DNA of 64,000 bases from assembly GCF_048771995.1 (NCBI RefSeq), contig NC_133036.1:18073001-18137000 (forward strand), given 5' to 3'. Shown here piece after piece: positions 1 through 10,850 of the stretch (position 1 is the first letter of the stretch; every line of letters starts with the position of its first letter). A program made the position numbers and the translations under genes. The DNA comes from Taeniopygia guttata. Taxonomy: Eukaryota > Chordata > Aves > Passeriformes > Estrildidae. The notes under the pieces are model-generated. The model did not search any database, was not told the origin of the DNA, and saw only the letters and a program-made list of their open reading frames with translations.

Positions 1-480
1 CCAGGCAAGCTGGCAGATCAAAGGCCTTTTTCCTTGTTTGGAGGAAGAGACAGTGACTTTGCAAAGCCTTGCTTTAGAAAAGACAGCTCTGGAGCTGTCA
101 CTGCAATACCAGCTTTCGGGTGAAGGCAGAGATGTGAGCGCTCTAGCAGGGTTGGGATGGGGGTACATGGAGATCAGGACTCTTCATGGACTGACACACA
201 TAGAAAGCTGGAAGCCTTCTCATCATGATGCAGATAAAGACCTCATTTTACATTGTAAAGGAAATAAGCCAAAAATCCCAAACTCAGTATAGGTCTGGAG
301 GACCTGAGCCAGCTTCTCTGAGCAAAACTTTCCTATTTCTCCCTCCCCAGACACTCCATATCCAGCTGCCACTCTCAGGGCACAGGACAGAAGGGCAGCA
401 AAAGGGAGGTTGGCAAGACTATGACTTTTTGGTGGCAAGTTGAGGAGGCAATGCAAGTGGTAGGTGCACAGAAAATCCAC

Positions 481-2072
481 CTCTGCTTCCAGGGAATCCT
501 CTGCATCTGCTGGCTGCTGGGCAGAATCCTGCATCCTTTCCGGGCTTTCGGTTGGCTCCTCCACACTTTCGGGCTTGGAGTATCTCCTCGGAAATGCTGC
601 CTTCTTCTTGGGCTTGAATGTAGGTGGTGAAGGGATGAACCTGGAAAATAACATACCTATGGTTGTGGAGCTGTAGAGGGAGAGAGAGGTGCCTGCAAGA
701 GCAGCTCCTCACCGCGGCGCGGCCCCTGGCTGGGTGCTGTGTGGTGAGCTCAGGAACAGCCACTCCAAACCAGGCTGGAGCAGGTCCATGCCCGGAGCAG
801 CACAGGGATGATGCACGTACCTTATGGTGTTCAGCTGGCGGTCTGTCAGGAATGACCAGTGGTACTGGACAGGAATTGGGCTGCAGTTGGTCATGTCCAT
901 AAAGAGCACTTGCTCCGTGTCATTAATGATGCAGCCAAAGTCCACGGCCTCGGCCTGGAGATGGAGGTTCGGGAAGTGGACTTCTCCCCGAACAGTGATC
1001 TGCTCCTCACCAGGATGCTCCAAGAAGCGAATCCTGAGAACCCTCTCTGCCACCCAGCTATTCCGATTGTTCTCCTGAGCTGGGTTAAAGTGGATGCAGA
1101 GATGAAGCTCCTCCCCTACATCCAGTCCCATGGGCTGCAAGGACATGAGCAGTAATTAATCACCTGTGGGATGACGTCCCAAGCTCTGACAGCAGGAAAC
1201 AGTAAACGTTCCAAGTGTGACCCCAGCCTGAGTTTCTCAGTTCACCCTCATTTCTTTACAGTGAGGATCTGTCTGCAGCCACCATGCTCTGCTCTGAGAT
1301 TCCCTCGGGCTCACGTTTCTGTGCTCAGCAGCAATACAAGGGGATGGCTGCTGGAGAGCTGGCATGCTTTCCAGGAGACCCCTTTACTGCATGGCTTGCC
1401 TCCATCTGCTTGCCTGCTCCCCTCTCCTCATGTTTTAGAGCTAGCATGGATGTTACCAATTCAGGTAAGATTTTGATTCCTTCAGCAGCTCTCCTGCTGC
1501 AGCTCAGGCCAATCCACTGCTGACACTACAGAATAAACTTCTCAGCTCGAGCACCTCCCAGCAGAAGCGCACATCCCTCCTACTCCAAGCCCACGGAAGA
1601 AGCTCACAGAGGCTCACCTTGGAATCTGCAGGGAGGGGCTGCTGGTCTGCATTGCAGATCAGGAACGGCTGCTCCAAGTCCAGCACAATGCTGAATGGCA
1701 GGGAGCAGGTGTTTTTTAAAGACAAAGGCTGGTACTGCAGAGTCAGGACATCACTGGGTTTCTACAGAAACGGGAGTTAAGGGAAAACAACCTCAAGTGG
1801 CCATAGACCTCCTTCCCCTTCCCATGCATTGCACATTTTTAAACCCTAGAAGTGCATCTATTTCTATTTACTTCCCCCCAATTGAAGAGTTACACCTTTA
1901 AATGCCAGGATGCAATCCAGAGACTTACCTTTTCCACACGGAAAGTGATTGCTCTGGAGGACATTTGCACAACAGGGCAAATGAACTTGCAGGTGACATC
2001 CACTTGCGTGATCTGTTCCTTTTCCTCCTCTTTCCGCACCAGAACGTGGCACAGCAGCCGCTCCTTCACCTC
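481..2072 (-). CDS. HYDIN: HYDIN-like partial gene (four internal exons)
   Basis: Four minus-strand exons join in one frame: about 2072-1929 (start uncertain; 2106 is an alternative), 1761-1618, 1134-821 and 640-481 (end uncertain). Phases agree at each junction (0, 0, 2), and all visible donors and acceptors are GT/AG. The joined product has the beta-sandwich style of ASH/MSP repeats: a segment ending ITFRVEK, one with SLPFSIVLDLEQPFLICNA, then GEELHLCIHFNPA, RGEVHFPNLHLQAEAVDFG and YHWSFL, followed by a Lys-rich and acidic linker. This fits HYDIN, a very large (about 5,000-residue) protein of the C2b projection of the motile-cilium central pair. No stop or frameshift interrupts the exons. 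No upstream HYDIN-like exon is visible to the right, although the exons here are only 168-484 bp apart, and no next exon is recognised in 1-480. It could be a truncated duplicate, a pseudogene fragment, or part of a gene whose other exons are too diverged to see. Another ASH-domain ciliary protein is less likely. Confidence 0.78.
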
Positions 2073-2848
2073 CTGCATGCACGATTCACTTGTCACCCAG
2101 TGCATGCTGGCAGGCCCAACAGCCCACACTGGCTTGGCACCCACCCATGGCCCCTATTCCTGTCACTTATTATTAGGGACTGTCATTAGTCTCTGCTCTC
2201 CTCAAAAGCTCTCTTTTCTTTCTGTGCTGACGCCTATTTAGTCTAAATATCTGTGCCCAGGGCTCCTGGAGCCAGGGAATGCATACCAGACGTAACTGGC
2301 AGCTTCTCTGCAGAGTTTCACTTCCCCTGGAAAGAAAGGTCCAGGTAGGGGAACACTCCCAGACTCTGCTAAAATCTCCCCCTCTGAGTTGCCTCCAAGG
2401 GTGTTGCAAAACCTGGCTGCCCCTGGGACACCAGGGCTGGCTGAGAGACTGGAGCAAGCAGTAAGAGAAAAGTTGACCAAAGTCAATTTGTCAATTCTAA
2501 TGATCCCTGGGAACAGTTTCCTGCCTGGATGGACATCGCACTGATCATTACAGCTGTGTTTGCACACTGTGTTTTCCTCCTCCAGGACTCATAGCTAGAC
2601 CCGCCCTCTGCCCATGTTTGTCTTCAGAGGAAAAGCAATGCTGCTCCCAGACACTCCTGCCATTCACAGGGCTTTTGTTTTACTCCCTGCTTCCCTTGGA
2701 AAAACCACTTGACAGTAGTTTCATTTGCTTCCTGCCTGGGCTTCTAGTCCAAGTGCAACTTCTTTTCCCTGCTCTTGCTTTCTGCCTCAGCACATGACAC
2801 CAGTAACCCCTGCCTGCCCAAAGGAGCAATACTTCCTTCAGCCTGAAT
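2073..2848. other. unassigned stretch upstream of the HYDIN-like exons
   Basis: Open minus-strand frames cover 2238-2567, but none reads as ASH/MSP repeat protein and none joins by phase to the exon ending near 2072. I see no recognisable repeat or RNA gene. Confidence 0.4.
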
Positions 2849-3261
2849 GGGATCGGGGCTGTGCGGGATGCCGGCCCTGTGCGGGATGCCGGGGCTGTGC
2901 GGGATGCCGGCGCTGTGCGGGATCGGGGCTGTGCGGGATGCCGGGGCTGTGCAGGATCGGGACTGTGCGGGATGCCGGCGCTGTGCGGGATGCCGGCGCT
3001 GGGCGGGATGCCGGGGCTGGGCGGGATGCCGGCGCTGTGCGGGATGCCGGCGCTGTGCGGGATGCTGGCGCTGTGCAGGATGCCGGGGCTGTGCGGGATG
3101 CCGGCACTGTGCGGGCTGTGCGGTATCGGCGCTGTGCGGGATGCCGGGGCTGGGCGGGATGCCGGGGCTGTGCGGGATCGGCGCTGTGCGGGATGCCGGG
3201 GCTGTGCGGGATGCCGGGGCTGTGCGGGATGCCGGCGCTGTGCGGGATGCCGGCGCTGTGC
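2849..3261. repeat. GC-rich minisatellite, 18/16-bp units
   Basis: About 413 bp of tandem units. The main unit is 18 bp, GGGATGCCGGNGCTGTGC. Shorter 16-bp units that lack two bases (GGGATCGGGGCTGTGC) are scattered among them. Variation falls mostly at one C/G position and at GGGC versus GTGC. Because 16-bp units shift the frame, long open frames appear on both strands; they are by-products of the repeat and not genes. The array abuts a CpG island. Confidence 0.95.
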
Positions 3262-3269
3262 TCACACAG

Positions 3270-4070
3270 AGGATGCGGGGACGGAGCGGGGGTCAAGGAC
3301 TCGCTGCGTGCTGCTGCCTCCCTGCAGCTCCGCTGCGCCCGAGGCCACCGCGGCTGCGGAGAGCCTCGAAGCGCCCGCAGCTCCCCGGGAAAAGCGTGCT
3401 GGGAAAAGCGTTTTTAAAGGATGCCCTCCCTGCGCCCAGGGCTGTCGCACAGAGCCGAGCGGCTGCCCCCGGCCCGTCGGGTGCTGCCGCATCCAGCCCG
3501 CATCCCTCTCCCAAAGGACGGGCAGGGGGGCGGAGGGGGGCTCCTCCTCGCCGGCGCTCCGGGCACTTCCCAGCCCCGGCGGCCCCGCTCCGGGCCCGCC
3601 GCCCCCGCCCCGGCTCCGCCCGGTGCCCGGCCCCGCTCGGCTCCCTCCCTGCCCGGTCCCTCCCTCCCGCCGCGTCCCTCCCTCCGGCGCTCCCGGCCGG
3701 CCGCAGGACATCCCCGGCGCGGAGCCGCGGCCCGGGCCCGGCAGGAGCGCGGGCAGCGAGCGGCGCCGCCGGCCCCGCAAAGTTGTGCGTGCGCCTGCCG
3801 GGGGGAAGGCGGGCAGCGGAGGGAGGGGGAAAACACCACCCCAAAGCGCTCCCACCGATTTCCCAGCGCTAGACCTGCCTCCGAGATCAGCCCAATAAGA
3901 GCTGCCAGGGGAGGCTCCCGGCTCACTTTTCCACATCGCTTCACACTTAGGTTTGGCAGGCAGGCACGGCAGCGCGCTCAGCCCGCAATTAGCGGATTTA
4001 TTTGGAATATCCCTGCTTAAGCCCAGCAACCAGCGGCTCCGCCAGCACCGGCAGCCTCGGAAAGCATGAG
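3270..4070. promoter_or_regulatory. CpG island without an assigned gene
   Basis: Very GC-rich and CpG-dense DNA, with GC boxes (CCCGCCCC, CCGCCC) and no TATA box that stands out. Long open frames occur on both strands, as expected from base composition, and none resembles a known protein. It could be the promoter of an unseen first exon, of a non-coding RNA, or of a shortened transcript reading left into the HYDIN-like exons. The assignment as a promoter is inference from composition only. Confidence 0.55.
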
Positions 4071-5020
4071 AAGAAAATCTGGAGCGCCCTGCCCGTTCCC
4101 GGGGACCGGCTGATGCTTTTTTACCTCATCCTTTCAATCCGCACGTGAAGTGGCTGTGGGCGAGCGGCTCCCTTGCTCCTTGAAAGAGTGAGTATTCATT
4201 TTATTCAGACAATTTGTGGCTGCCTGCCTGGCAGAGGGCTCTCGCTCCGTGGGTTTCTGGCTGACTTGGGCTCTGTGTGCGTGCAAGGCGCGCTGGGCGA
4301 GCGCCTTCCTCGCCCGTAGGTGCGGTATTAGACTGAACTGGGGTCCCTCATTCAGTCTGATGTTTCCAAATTGCCGATCATGAAAATGTCGTCGGATGCT
4401 TGTTAGTATTTTTAAATTATCATTATTATTCTCTCGGGAGAAGAAGTGGTGGTAATTGTATTTGTCTTCCCGTTTGTTGGTGTTTTTTTGGGAGAGGTTC
4501 ATTTTCCTCTCCGTTCTACAACCCTCCTTTGAAGAGTCAGGAGGACTTTGGATCACAGAGGCTTGCTTCTAAGGCTGCCGAACCCGTTTCTTCTCCTTGT
4601 TTTCTTATTTAGTACAATAAGTCTCTGGGCTATTTCACTGTGTTGTGAATAGATGCAGGGCTGCATTCATGCATTGAAATAGACTGCCGTTTTCGTGCTG
4701 AGAATAAAAATCACCCACCAGCCAGATATGTAAATGAGGGAGGAGGAGGCTGGAAGAAGATTGGGGGGGGGGATCCCCCCGATTTATTATCACCTTCCCT
4801 CACCGCAGAGCTTTGCACCCCCTAAGTAAGTAAATAAATAGGCATGGCTTCATAGCTTCCTTTCCTACTTTGAGAGAAATACCGCTCTGGAAAGCTGCAA
4901 TGGGGATGAATTTGTAGCCATAACTAGCCAGAAGTCATCCCTGTCCCACAGGTTGTTTTCCTTCCCATCCTTTGGCTGACGAAACAGAGGATGCACGCAG
5001 CTGAAACTTGGGAGAGGGAG
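4071..5020. other. non-coding flank of the CpG islands, possibly regulatory
   Basis: Mixed-composition DNA with no credible coding frame. It contains AT-rich patches around 4400-4440 and a TATGTAAATGAGGG string near 4728, of the octamer-like kind common in conserved non-coding elements. A 14-bp perfect palindrome, GGGGGGATCCCCCC, lies near 4767-4780. Conservation cannot be judged from one sequence. Confidence 0.3.
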
Positions 5021-5189
5021 AAAGGCCCTTAGCCCCAGCCGCTGGTTTGCTGCCAGGGCTCCCGCAGCAGAAACGCAGGAGCCCGCGGCCCCCTGAAGCT
5101 GCTGTGCCGCTAAACGCTCCGTCTCCTCCGTGAGGAAGGCGAGGAGGAGCACATCCTTCTCTCGGCTCGGCTCCGGTCCCTGCTGGCCG

Positions 5190-5592
5190 GCAGCATCCCC
5201 CGGGAGCCCCGAGCAGCATCCCCCGGGAGCCCCGGGCAGCATCCCCCGGGAGCCCCGAGCCCCGAGCAGCATCCCCCGGAGCCCCGAGCAGCATCCCCCG
5301 GGAGCCCCGAGCCGCCGGCAGCATCCCCCGGGAGCCCCGAGCAGCATCCCCCGGGAGCCCCGAGCCCCGGGCAGCATCCCCCGGGAGCCCCGAGCAGCAT
5401 CCCCCGGAGCCCCGAGCAGCATCCCCCGGGAGCCCCGGGCAGCATCCCCCGGGAGCCCCGAGCAGCATCCCCCGGGAGCCCCGAGCCGCCGGCAGCATCC
5501 CCCGGGAGCCCCGAGCAGCATCCCCCGGAGCCCCGAGCCGCCGGCAGCATCCCCCGGGAGCCCCGAGCAGCATCCCCCGGAGCCCCGAGCAG
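5190..5592. repeat. GC-rich minisatellite with G-quadruplex potential on the minus strand
   Basis: About 400 bp of tandem units built on GAGCAGCATCCCCCGGGAGC followed by CCC. Units are about 23-24 bp, with variants that lose one G (CCCCCGGAGC) or gain GAGCCGCCGG or an extra GAGCCCC. Each unit carries one run of four C and one of five C on the plus strand, so the minus strand has regularly spaced G4 and G5 runs. The open frames across it on both strands are repeat by-products. It sits inside a CpG-rich stretch reaching from about 5020 to 5900. Confidence 0.93.
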
Positions 5593-7734
5593 TCCCCGCT
5601 CGGCAGCGCCCGCGCCGGGCTGGCCCGGGAGGCGCCGGCGGCTCCGGCACGGGGCCCGGGGCAGCTGCGGGTGCCCAGCACAGAGGGGTTCAGTTCTCAT
5701 CCTTGTCTGGGCTCTGCCTGCGCCACGGAGGTGGCACTGCTTAGCACCGGCAGGAATTCCTTGGCGGCTCCTTGCCGTTCGGTCGTGTCTGGAATTTGTC
5801 TCCGTTCACACAGTTCGCGTTCCGCAGCAGCCGAAACAGAGCGGACTCGATCCGAGCTGGCGTTGAACGGCGCTGCCAACAGGTACCGGACCGTGCCCGG
5901 CTCTCCTCCCTTTCAGACGGGCACAAACACTCTGTTCGTGCAAACGAGCCCGTCCCTTTTCTCGGAGGGGGGAATAACACTGCTACAGCTTTTCTACAGG
6001 CTGGCACCTGGGCACAGCCAAGCTGAGCGCACAGAGGCTCGCCCGCTGGGCGCTGGTATCGCGGACAGGTGTTTTTTGGGAGGTGCTGGTGGCAAGAACT
6101 CAAATAGCGACAACTGTTTATTGTTTCAAATGTAACGTGTCGGCGCCTAATGGCAGGGAAGTGAGCAGCTGCTCACTTCAGCTTCAATTAAAGAACAGAG
6201 CTGCTAACTACCAAAGCTATAGATAAAGAATCCTCTTCACTCATCCTCTTTTGGAAATTCTTCAAGAGTTTCTCTGCAACAAGGATAAAGGGAGATATGC
6301 AGTGCTCTTGTATGAGTGATATTTCCACTCTATGTTCAAGACTAGACTGCTGTGAACAAGAAGAGACTTCACAATAGTCTTCTCAGTATATATAAGTAAA
6401 TAATAAAAAGATTCAGAGGAGTGGAAAATTACTCTCGTGTACATTTTACCTGTCTTAAACAAGATGATGAATCTTCTGGAAGAAGATAGTATTTGGCATA
6501 CCCGTGAAATTAGCAAATTTCACACCCATAAAATCTGATAGCATCAGAACCCAAAAGCTCTCTGTGGTGTTACCTCCCAGTCTAATTGTATGGATGGTTG
6601 TGACAGAAGAACCCTAGGAAGGGAAGTGATTATTACATGATATTTTCATCCTTTAAGCCTTATTGTTCCCCCCAGTGCTTACAGAAGGAGCACAGCTTTC
6701 TGGTAGCTTCCTCCTAAGCTATTTATTAACTCCCTTCTTTTTCCAAACTTGCATCCTGTGGAGAACTTTGATTTCCATGCTTAGTTGTAAGCTGAGGGCC
6801 TTCAGTGCCCTTGGAGATTGAGGCATTTCGTATAAATTAGTTCTTAAATTATCCAGGTGAGCAATTTGTTAACTGGGCAGGCTGCTAGCCAAGAAACTAA
6901 CTTTGGACATTTTCTTCAATATTAAAAAATCAATACCACTCCGTATGCCTGCTTAACAAATGCAGTTGGTTTTAATAAGAAGTATGGCTGTATATGACAG
7001 CTACTCCTTTTATGCCTTTCCTTAAAAATAAACCAAGTTCTAATCTCTGTGAGGTGAGGTAAAACCCTCCTTAGATGAAGTCCCTCAGTGCTTTTTGAAT
7101 GTTATTTAGTCATTCCCATCAGCTCCTGCTACTGAGGTCCAAAAAAGAGTTGTAAAGGGGAAGTAGTACCACAATCAGATTTAAATTCACTTTTTTGCAA
7201 AATTTGTTCTCTTTTAAATTTTTGTCATTTGTGAGCCTCAAGATTTTTCCAATAACATTGCACCTTTATCAAATCAATTTAATCAATCCCGGGGCACTTT
7301 ATTTGCACCAGTCTTAACATATGAGTCATTGTCTTCTCTGAAATAAATATCCTTCTCCCTTCTTCAGCATGTAGAACTATTTCAAGGGAGAACTCACAGT
7401 CAGCCATGGACATAAATTTAGGTCTGTTAGCCCCTGAAGCTCTTTTTCTTTCTGTTTCCTCTCATAGAGTTGCACAGTTCATCTTTTGAATCTTTGCTTA
7501 GGAAGACCATTCCCACAGACTTTAGCTGGGACTTTTCTGGACGTTTATTGAAAACAGGGGCCTGGACCCCTTCCACTTGACTCTTGGTTCGCACAGATAA
7601 TTTGATTTCCAAAACCTGAGGGGTGTTAAAGAGAGAGAAATACTGATTTCTGTGGGTATGGACAAGCAGGGATGTGAACGTGCCCTGTAATTTCTTGGAG
7701 CTGTGTATTTCCAAGTGATGATTGTGCATGTTTT
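5593..7734. other. intergenic DNA, no gene seen
   Basis: The first 300 bases are still CpG-rich. After that the sequence becomes ordinary AT-rich intergenic DNA. Open frames are short, share no family features and lack credible splice sites in phase. I recognise no repeat family here. Confidence 0.5.
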
Positions 7735-8130
7735 GTGACAGAAAAGACAGGAGTCTGTGAAGGAAGGCAAAAGCCTCCTGTGAAATGGAAAAGGTAAACC
7801 CCCTCCCTCCGAATTACCACAATTTCAAAATTAAAAGGCTCTCAAGGCAAAGATATTGCAATGGGAATAACAGTTCTTTACTAGGAAAAAAAAAATTTAA
7901 AAACGTAATTAGTACAATCAAAACTAGTGACAGAGTCAGAAACCTGGCACCCTGAGGAGTCAGGGTGTTGGTAATAGTGCAGTTAAATGGTGGCTGCTCC
8001 TCCTGGAGGGGCAGATGAAATGCTGCTGGAGCAGTGATTCTGTAGAAGGGGTGGAGTTTTCTCTGAAGGTCTGGTGATGGAGTAGGTGGGCCTGGTCTTC
8101 CTCTGAGAATCCAGTAAAGAGATCTGCTCC
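7735..8130 (-). mobile_element. LTR-retrotransposon fragment adjoining the LTR at 8131
   Basis: Read on the minus strand, this block contains CCTAGTAAAGAACTGTTATT, a G-rich stretch GGAGGGAGGGGGTTTAC and a following TTTTCCATTTCACAGGAG. I know this string combination from a common songbird endogenous retrovirus or LTR family. It runs directly into the 8131-8746 block, so the two may be one longer element or one nested in another. There is no intact retroviral reading frame; the element is an old fragment. The family name cannot be fixed without a repeat library. Confidence 0.6.
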
Positions 8131-8746
8131 TGTGGGAATCCAGGGAATCCCTCTGGCTGCCCTGGCAGGGCTGGGACCCTGACAGGGGTCAGGAACCCCC
8201 CTGGACAGAGCCCCAAAGACACTGTCTGTGATCTCTGTCCATGGAAAAGAGTTTTCAATCTTACAGGATGAATTACAAGCTCTGAGTGTTTGATATAAGT
8301 AATAATTAAGTGTGGCACAGGTGCAAAAGTAAAATTTTAGGATTCTAGATTAGGGGCCCAAAGGGGACAAGATGGAGGAAACTGGGTGTGCCTTGTCCTT
8401 TTTCTCCTTCTTCATGCCCTCCATGTTTCACTGCGGTGTTGGCATTTTTCTGTTGGTTTAGGCTGGGGACACACTGTCCAACGTAGGTGACAGATATTGG
8501 CACGTTATTGTAAATCCAGCACAGGTAGTTTGTGGTATTTAATGTTTGTAACATCCCACTGAGGGCAGAGCCCCACACGCTGCCCTGCAGGACAGAGCTG
8601 CGGCAGGGCAGCAGAACATGTTAGAGATAAACAGAATAAACACCCTTGAAACAGCACAGACGAATTATGGCTTCTTCTTTGGCAGTGGGGCTGAAAGACA
8701 GAGACTTTCTACAATCTCAGAATCATCAATACCACAGATTCCAACA
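8131..8746. mobile_element. LTR copy A, related to the LTR at 62457-63070
   Basis: This block aligns along its whole length, by eye, with 62457-63070. Both begin TGTGGGA and end near CAACA or GACA, and share a middle that is nearly the same base for base. Landmarks are AGATAAACAGAATAAAC (with AATAAA) at about 8622 and CCACACGCTGCCCTGCAGG near 8572. The minus strand is open for 77 codons across it, also in the other copy, but the product resembles no protein I know. No matching target duplication flanks this copy. Orientation is unsure: AATAAA favours plus, while the adjoining fragment favours minus. Confidence 0.8.
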
Positions 8747-10448
8747 CCTGATGTTCATGAGCAGTGGTATTTTGCAAAATCTAATCTTGGGGTTTTTCTT
8801 CTGAATTATAAAGGTTTGGTTTTAATAATCACATTATGCTGATTTCTGTAATCATGGCTAGCAGCAACTGGACTCTGATGCTTCTTTTTTTACATCTGCT
8901 CTGTTCATATAGATTAAGCTGTGCAAATTGCCTTGGAAAGAAGTCTGTATTTTGCATTTATCTGGAACAAATTAAAACCAAGAGAGCCGTCTTTTTCAAT
9001 ATCTGTTTCAATATGGAAGAGCAATCTGCTTGCTTACTTTGGTCTTCCAGAAAAGAAATGAATATGTGCATAGTAACTTCTCAGGAACTGGAAACATGTT
9101 ACGTCTGTTTAAAATGTTATCATATATTGCTTTAGAGTAACACCTTTGACTTATAACTTTTTAGAGTTCCTTTGGAAAGTCCTACTGGAAAATACATATG
9201 ACTTCACACTAACCTATTTCTCTGGTTACCCCTCCAGCTCACAGGGTGTTAACAAATTTATTCCCATGTGTCTGATATCCAAAATATTGATTAAATCATG
9301 TTGTCCTTCTGAATATAAGTTGGCATACTAATAATAAATTGCAAAATATTTTGATAGATTAATTACAACGTCTAATATGTTCATTATACTATCAATCATA
9401 CCATAATATACACTACAAAGAAAATAATATGGGAAGCTTTGAACAAAATTCCTAATTCATACTACTCTTCCAATATTAATATTTTGAGAATCTGATTGTT
9501 AAGAGGATTGGTTTTCCTGACATCTTGCATTTTATTTTAAATAATATTTTTATCCTATTTTCTAAGGGTAAAATTGCCTTTTTCCTTGAGGAGGTGTGTG
9601 AAAAGCATCTCATACCATTTGGGAGTTTGGACCACAGCAGGAAGACAGCTGAGTAGGATTTTCCACTCCCTATTGTGGGAGCCTTGGTACCTCTGAAAGT
9701 CCTTTCTTACACTGGTTAGCATGGACAGCAAGTGGACCTGCTATTTATATTGATTTCATACTTTGGATGAAAATTTTGTCTGTGACTTATACATAATTAT
9801 TTCACTTAGTGAATAATAAACATCAGAATTTCCAAAAGTACAGGAAAAGATCGTATTTTTTCCAGGTAACTAGGGAGTACTTTAAGCCTCTATATATGGG
9901 TTTGCTTGTATTTTATTCCCTCTAAGATTTTGTCACTTTGCTGTGAAGATTGGATTTCACTTCTAAAGGCACGTGGCTGTTATGTTGCAAGACAAACACC
10001 TTCTCCCTGTAGCAAATGGCCATGTGCTCAGTGCATTAAATGGAGTTCAGCTGAAGTAAGAAAAATTAATATTAATGAAGTTACAGGCTGTACTACTAAT
10101 CCATTGCTATCCATTCTTTTTGGGGCTTTACAGCAGCCTTATACATCCTTGTGGGTAGACACTTGGTCCAAAATTCCTGTGGCCCAAGCAAGGACATAAA
10201 GCACACACTCCTTTCACTGCTAGTTAAGTTAGCTGTTGGCTACACTGCTATGTGTAGTATGAGTCTTTGGTTAGCTGACAGAAAACTAGGAGAGTTTGTA
10301 TGGCACCTGAGAGGTCCACATTTTTACTTGAATTGAGGGGTGTGTTTTAAATTTAAAAAGCCAAGCTTTCCTCGAGGACAAGTGAGTGAGATGATGGGAA
10401 GGGAAAGACAATTATTCAGGAGCTAAGAGAGAAAGTATTGTAAATGCA
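8747..10448. other. AT-rich intergenic DNA, no gene seen
   Basis: Only short open frames occur, with no recognisable product. Base composition is AT-rich, with no long tandem repeats. I recognise no mobile element here. Confidence 0.5.
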
Positions 10449-10850
10449 GGCGAACCCAATGGGAAGAAATGACAATGTCTGACTCAATTCAGAAGGCTGA
10501 ATTATTTCTTTATTATAACTATGCTAACATACATTAATATACTATATAAAAGGAGGATACTAAATCTACATACTACTTTCTCTGACTCTAACACAACTCC
10601 TGACCCTCTCTACAGTCCAGCCCCAGGTGGGTTGGATTGGCCATCAGGCTCAAACAATCCTCACCAGAATCCAACCAAGCACTCACCCCAGGTAAACAAT
10701 TCTCCAAACACATTCCACATAGGAAAAACAAGGAGCAGAAATAGAAATGGTTTTCTCTTTCATTTCTCTCTGTGCACCTCTATGAAAAATCCTGAGAGGG
10801 AGAGAAATGTGCTTGCCACAGGAAAATATTTCCAGGAAGACTGTAAATGA
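10449..10850. mobile_element. probable LTR repeat of a songbird family
   Basis: The segment has the character of an interspersed LTR repeat that I recall from passerine genomes. Landmarks are GGCGAACCCAATGGGAAGAA near 10450, TGTCTGACTCAATTCAGAAG near 10476, GGTGGGTTGGATTGGCCATC near 10626 and GAGAGGGAGAGAAATGTGC near 10793. The 109-codon plus-strand frame over it has no retroviral motifs. The boundaries are approximate and no target duplication was found. Confidence 0.55.

Noticed and set aside
2725-4029. Long open frames of 150-345 codons on both strands over the GC-rich block
   Set aside because: They come from the 18/16-bp minisatellite and from CpG-rich composition. They are Cys/Gly/Ala, Pro/His or Arg/Pro strings without domain features, and they overlap in several frames.
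4865-5744. Collagen-like Gly/Leu/Pro-rich open frames on both strands
   Set aside because: They are translations of the GC-rich tandem array at 5190-5592. The periodicity follows the DNA unit, and no signal peptide or real Gly-X-Y register is present.
8345-8578. Conserved 77-codon minus-strand frame, also at 62670-62903
   Set aside because: Both copies lie inside the related LTR blocks, so similarity reflects repeat copying. The product shows no retroviral or host domain that I recognise.
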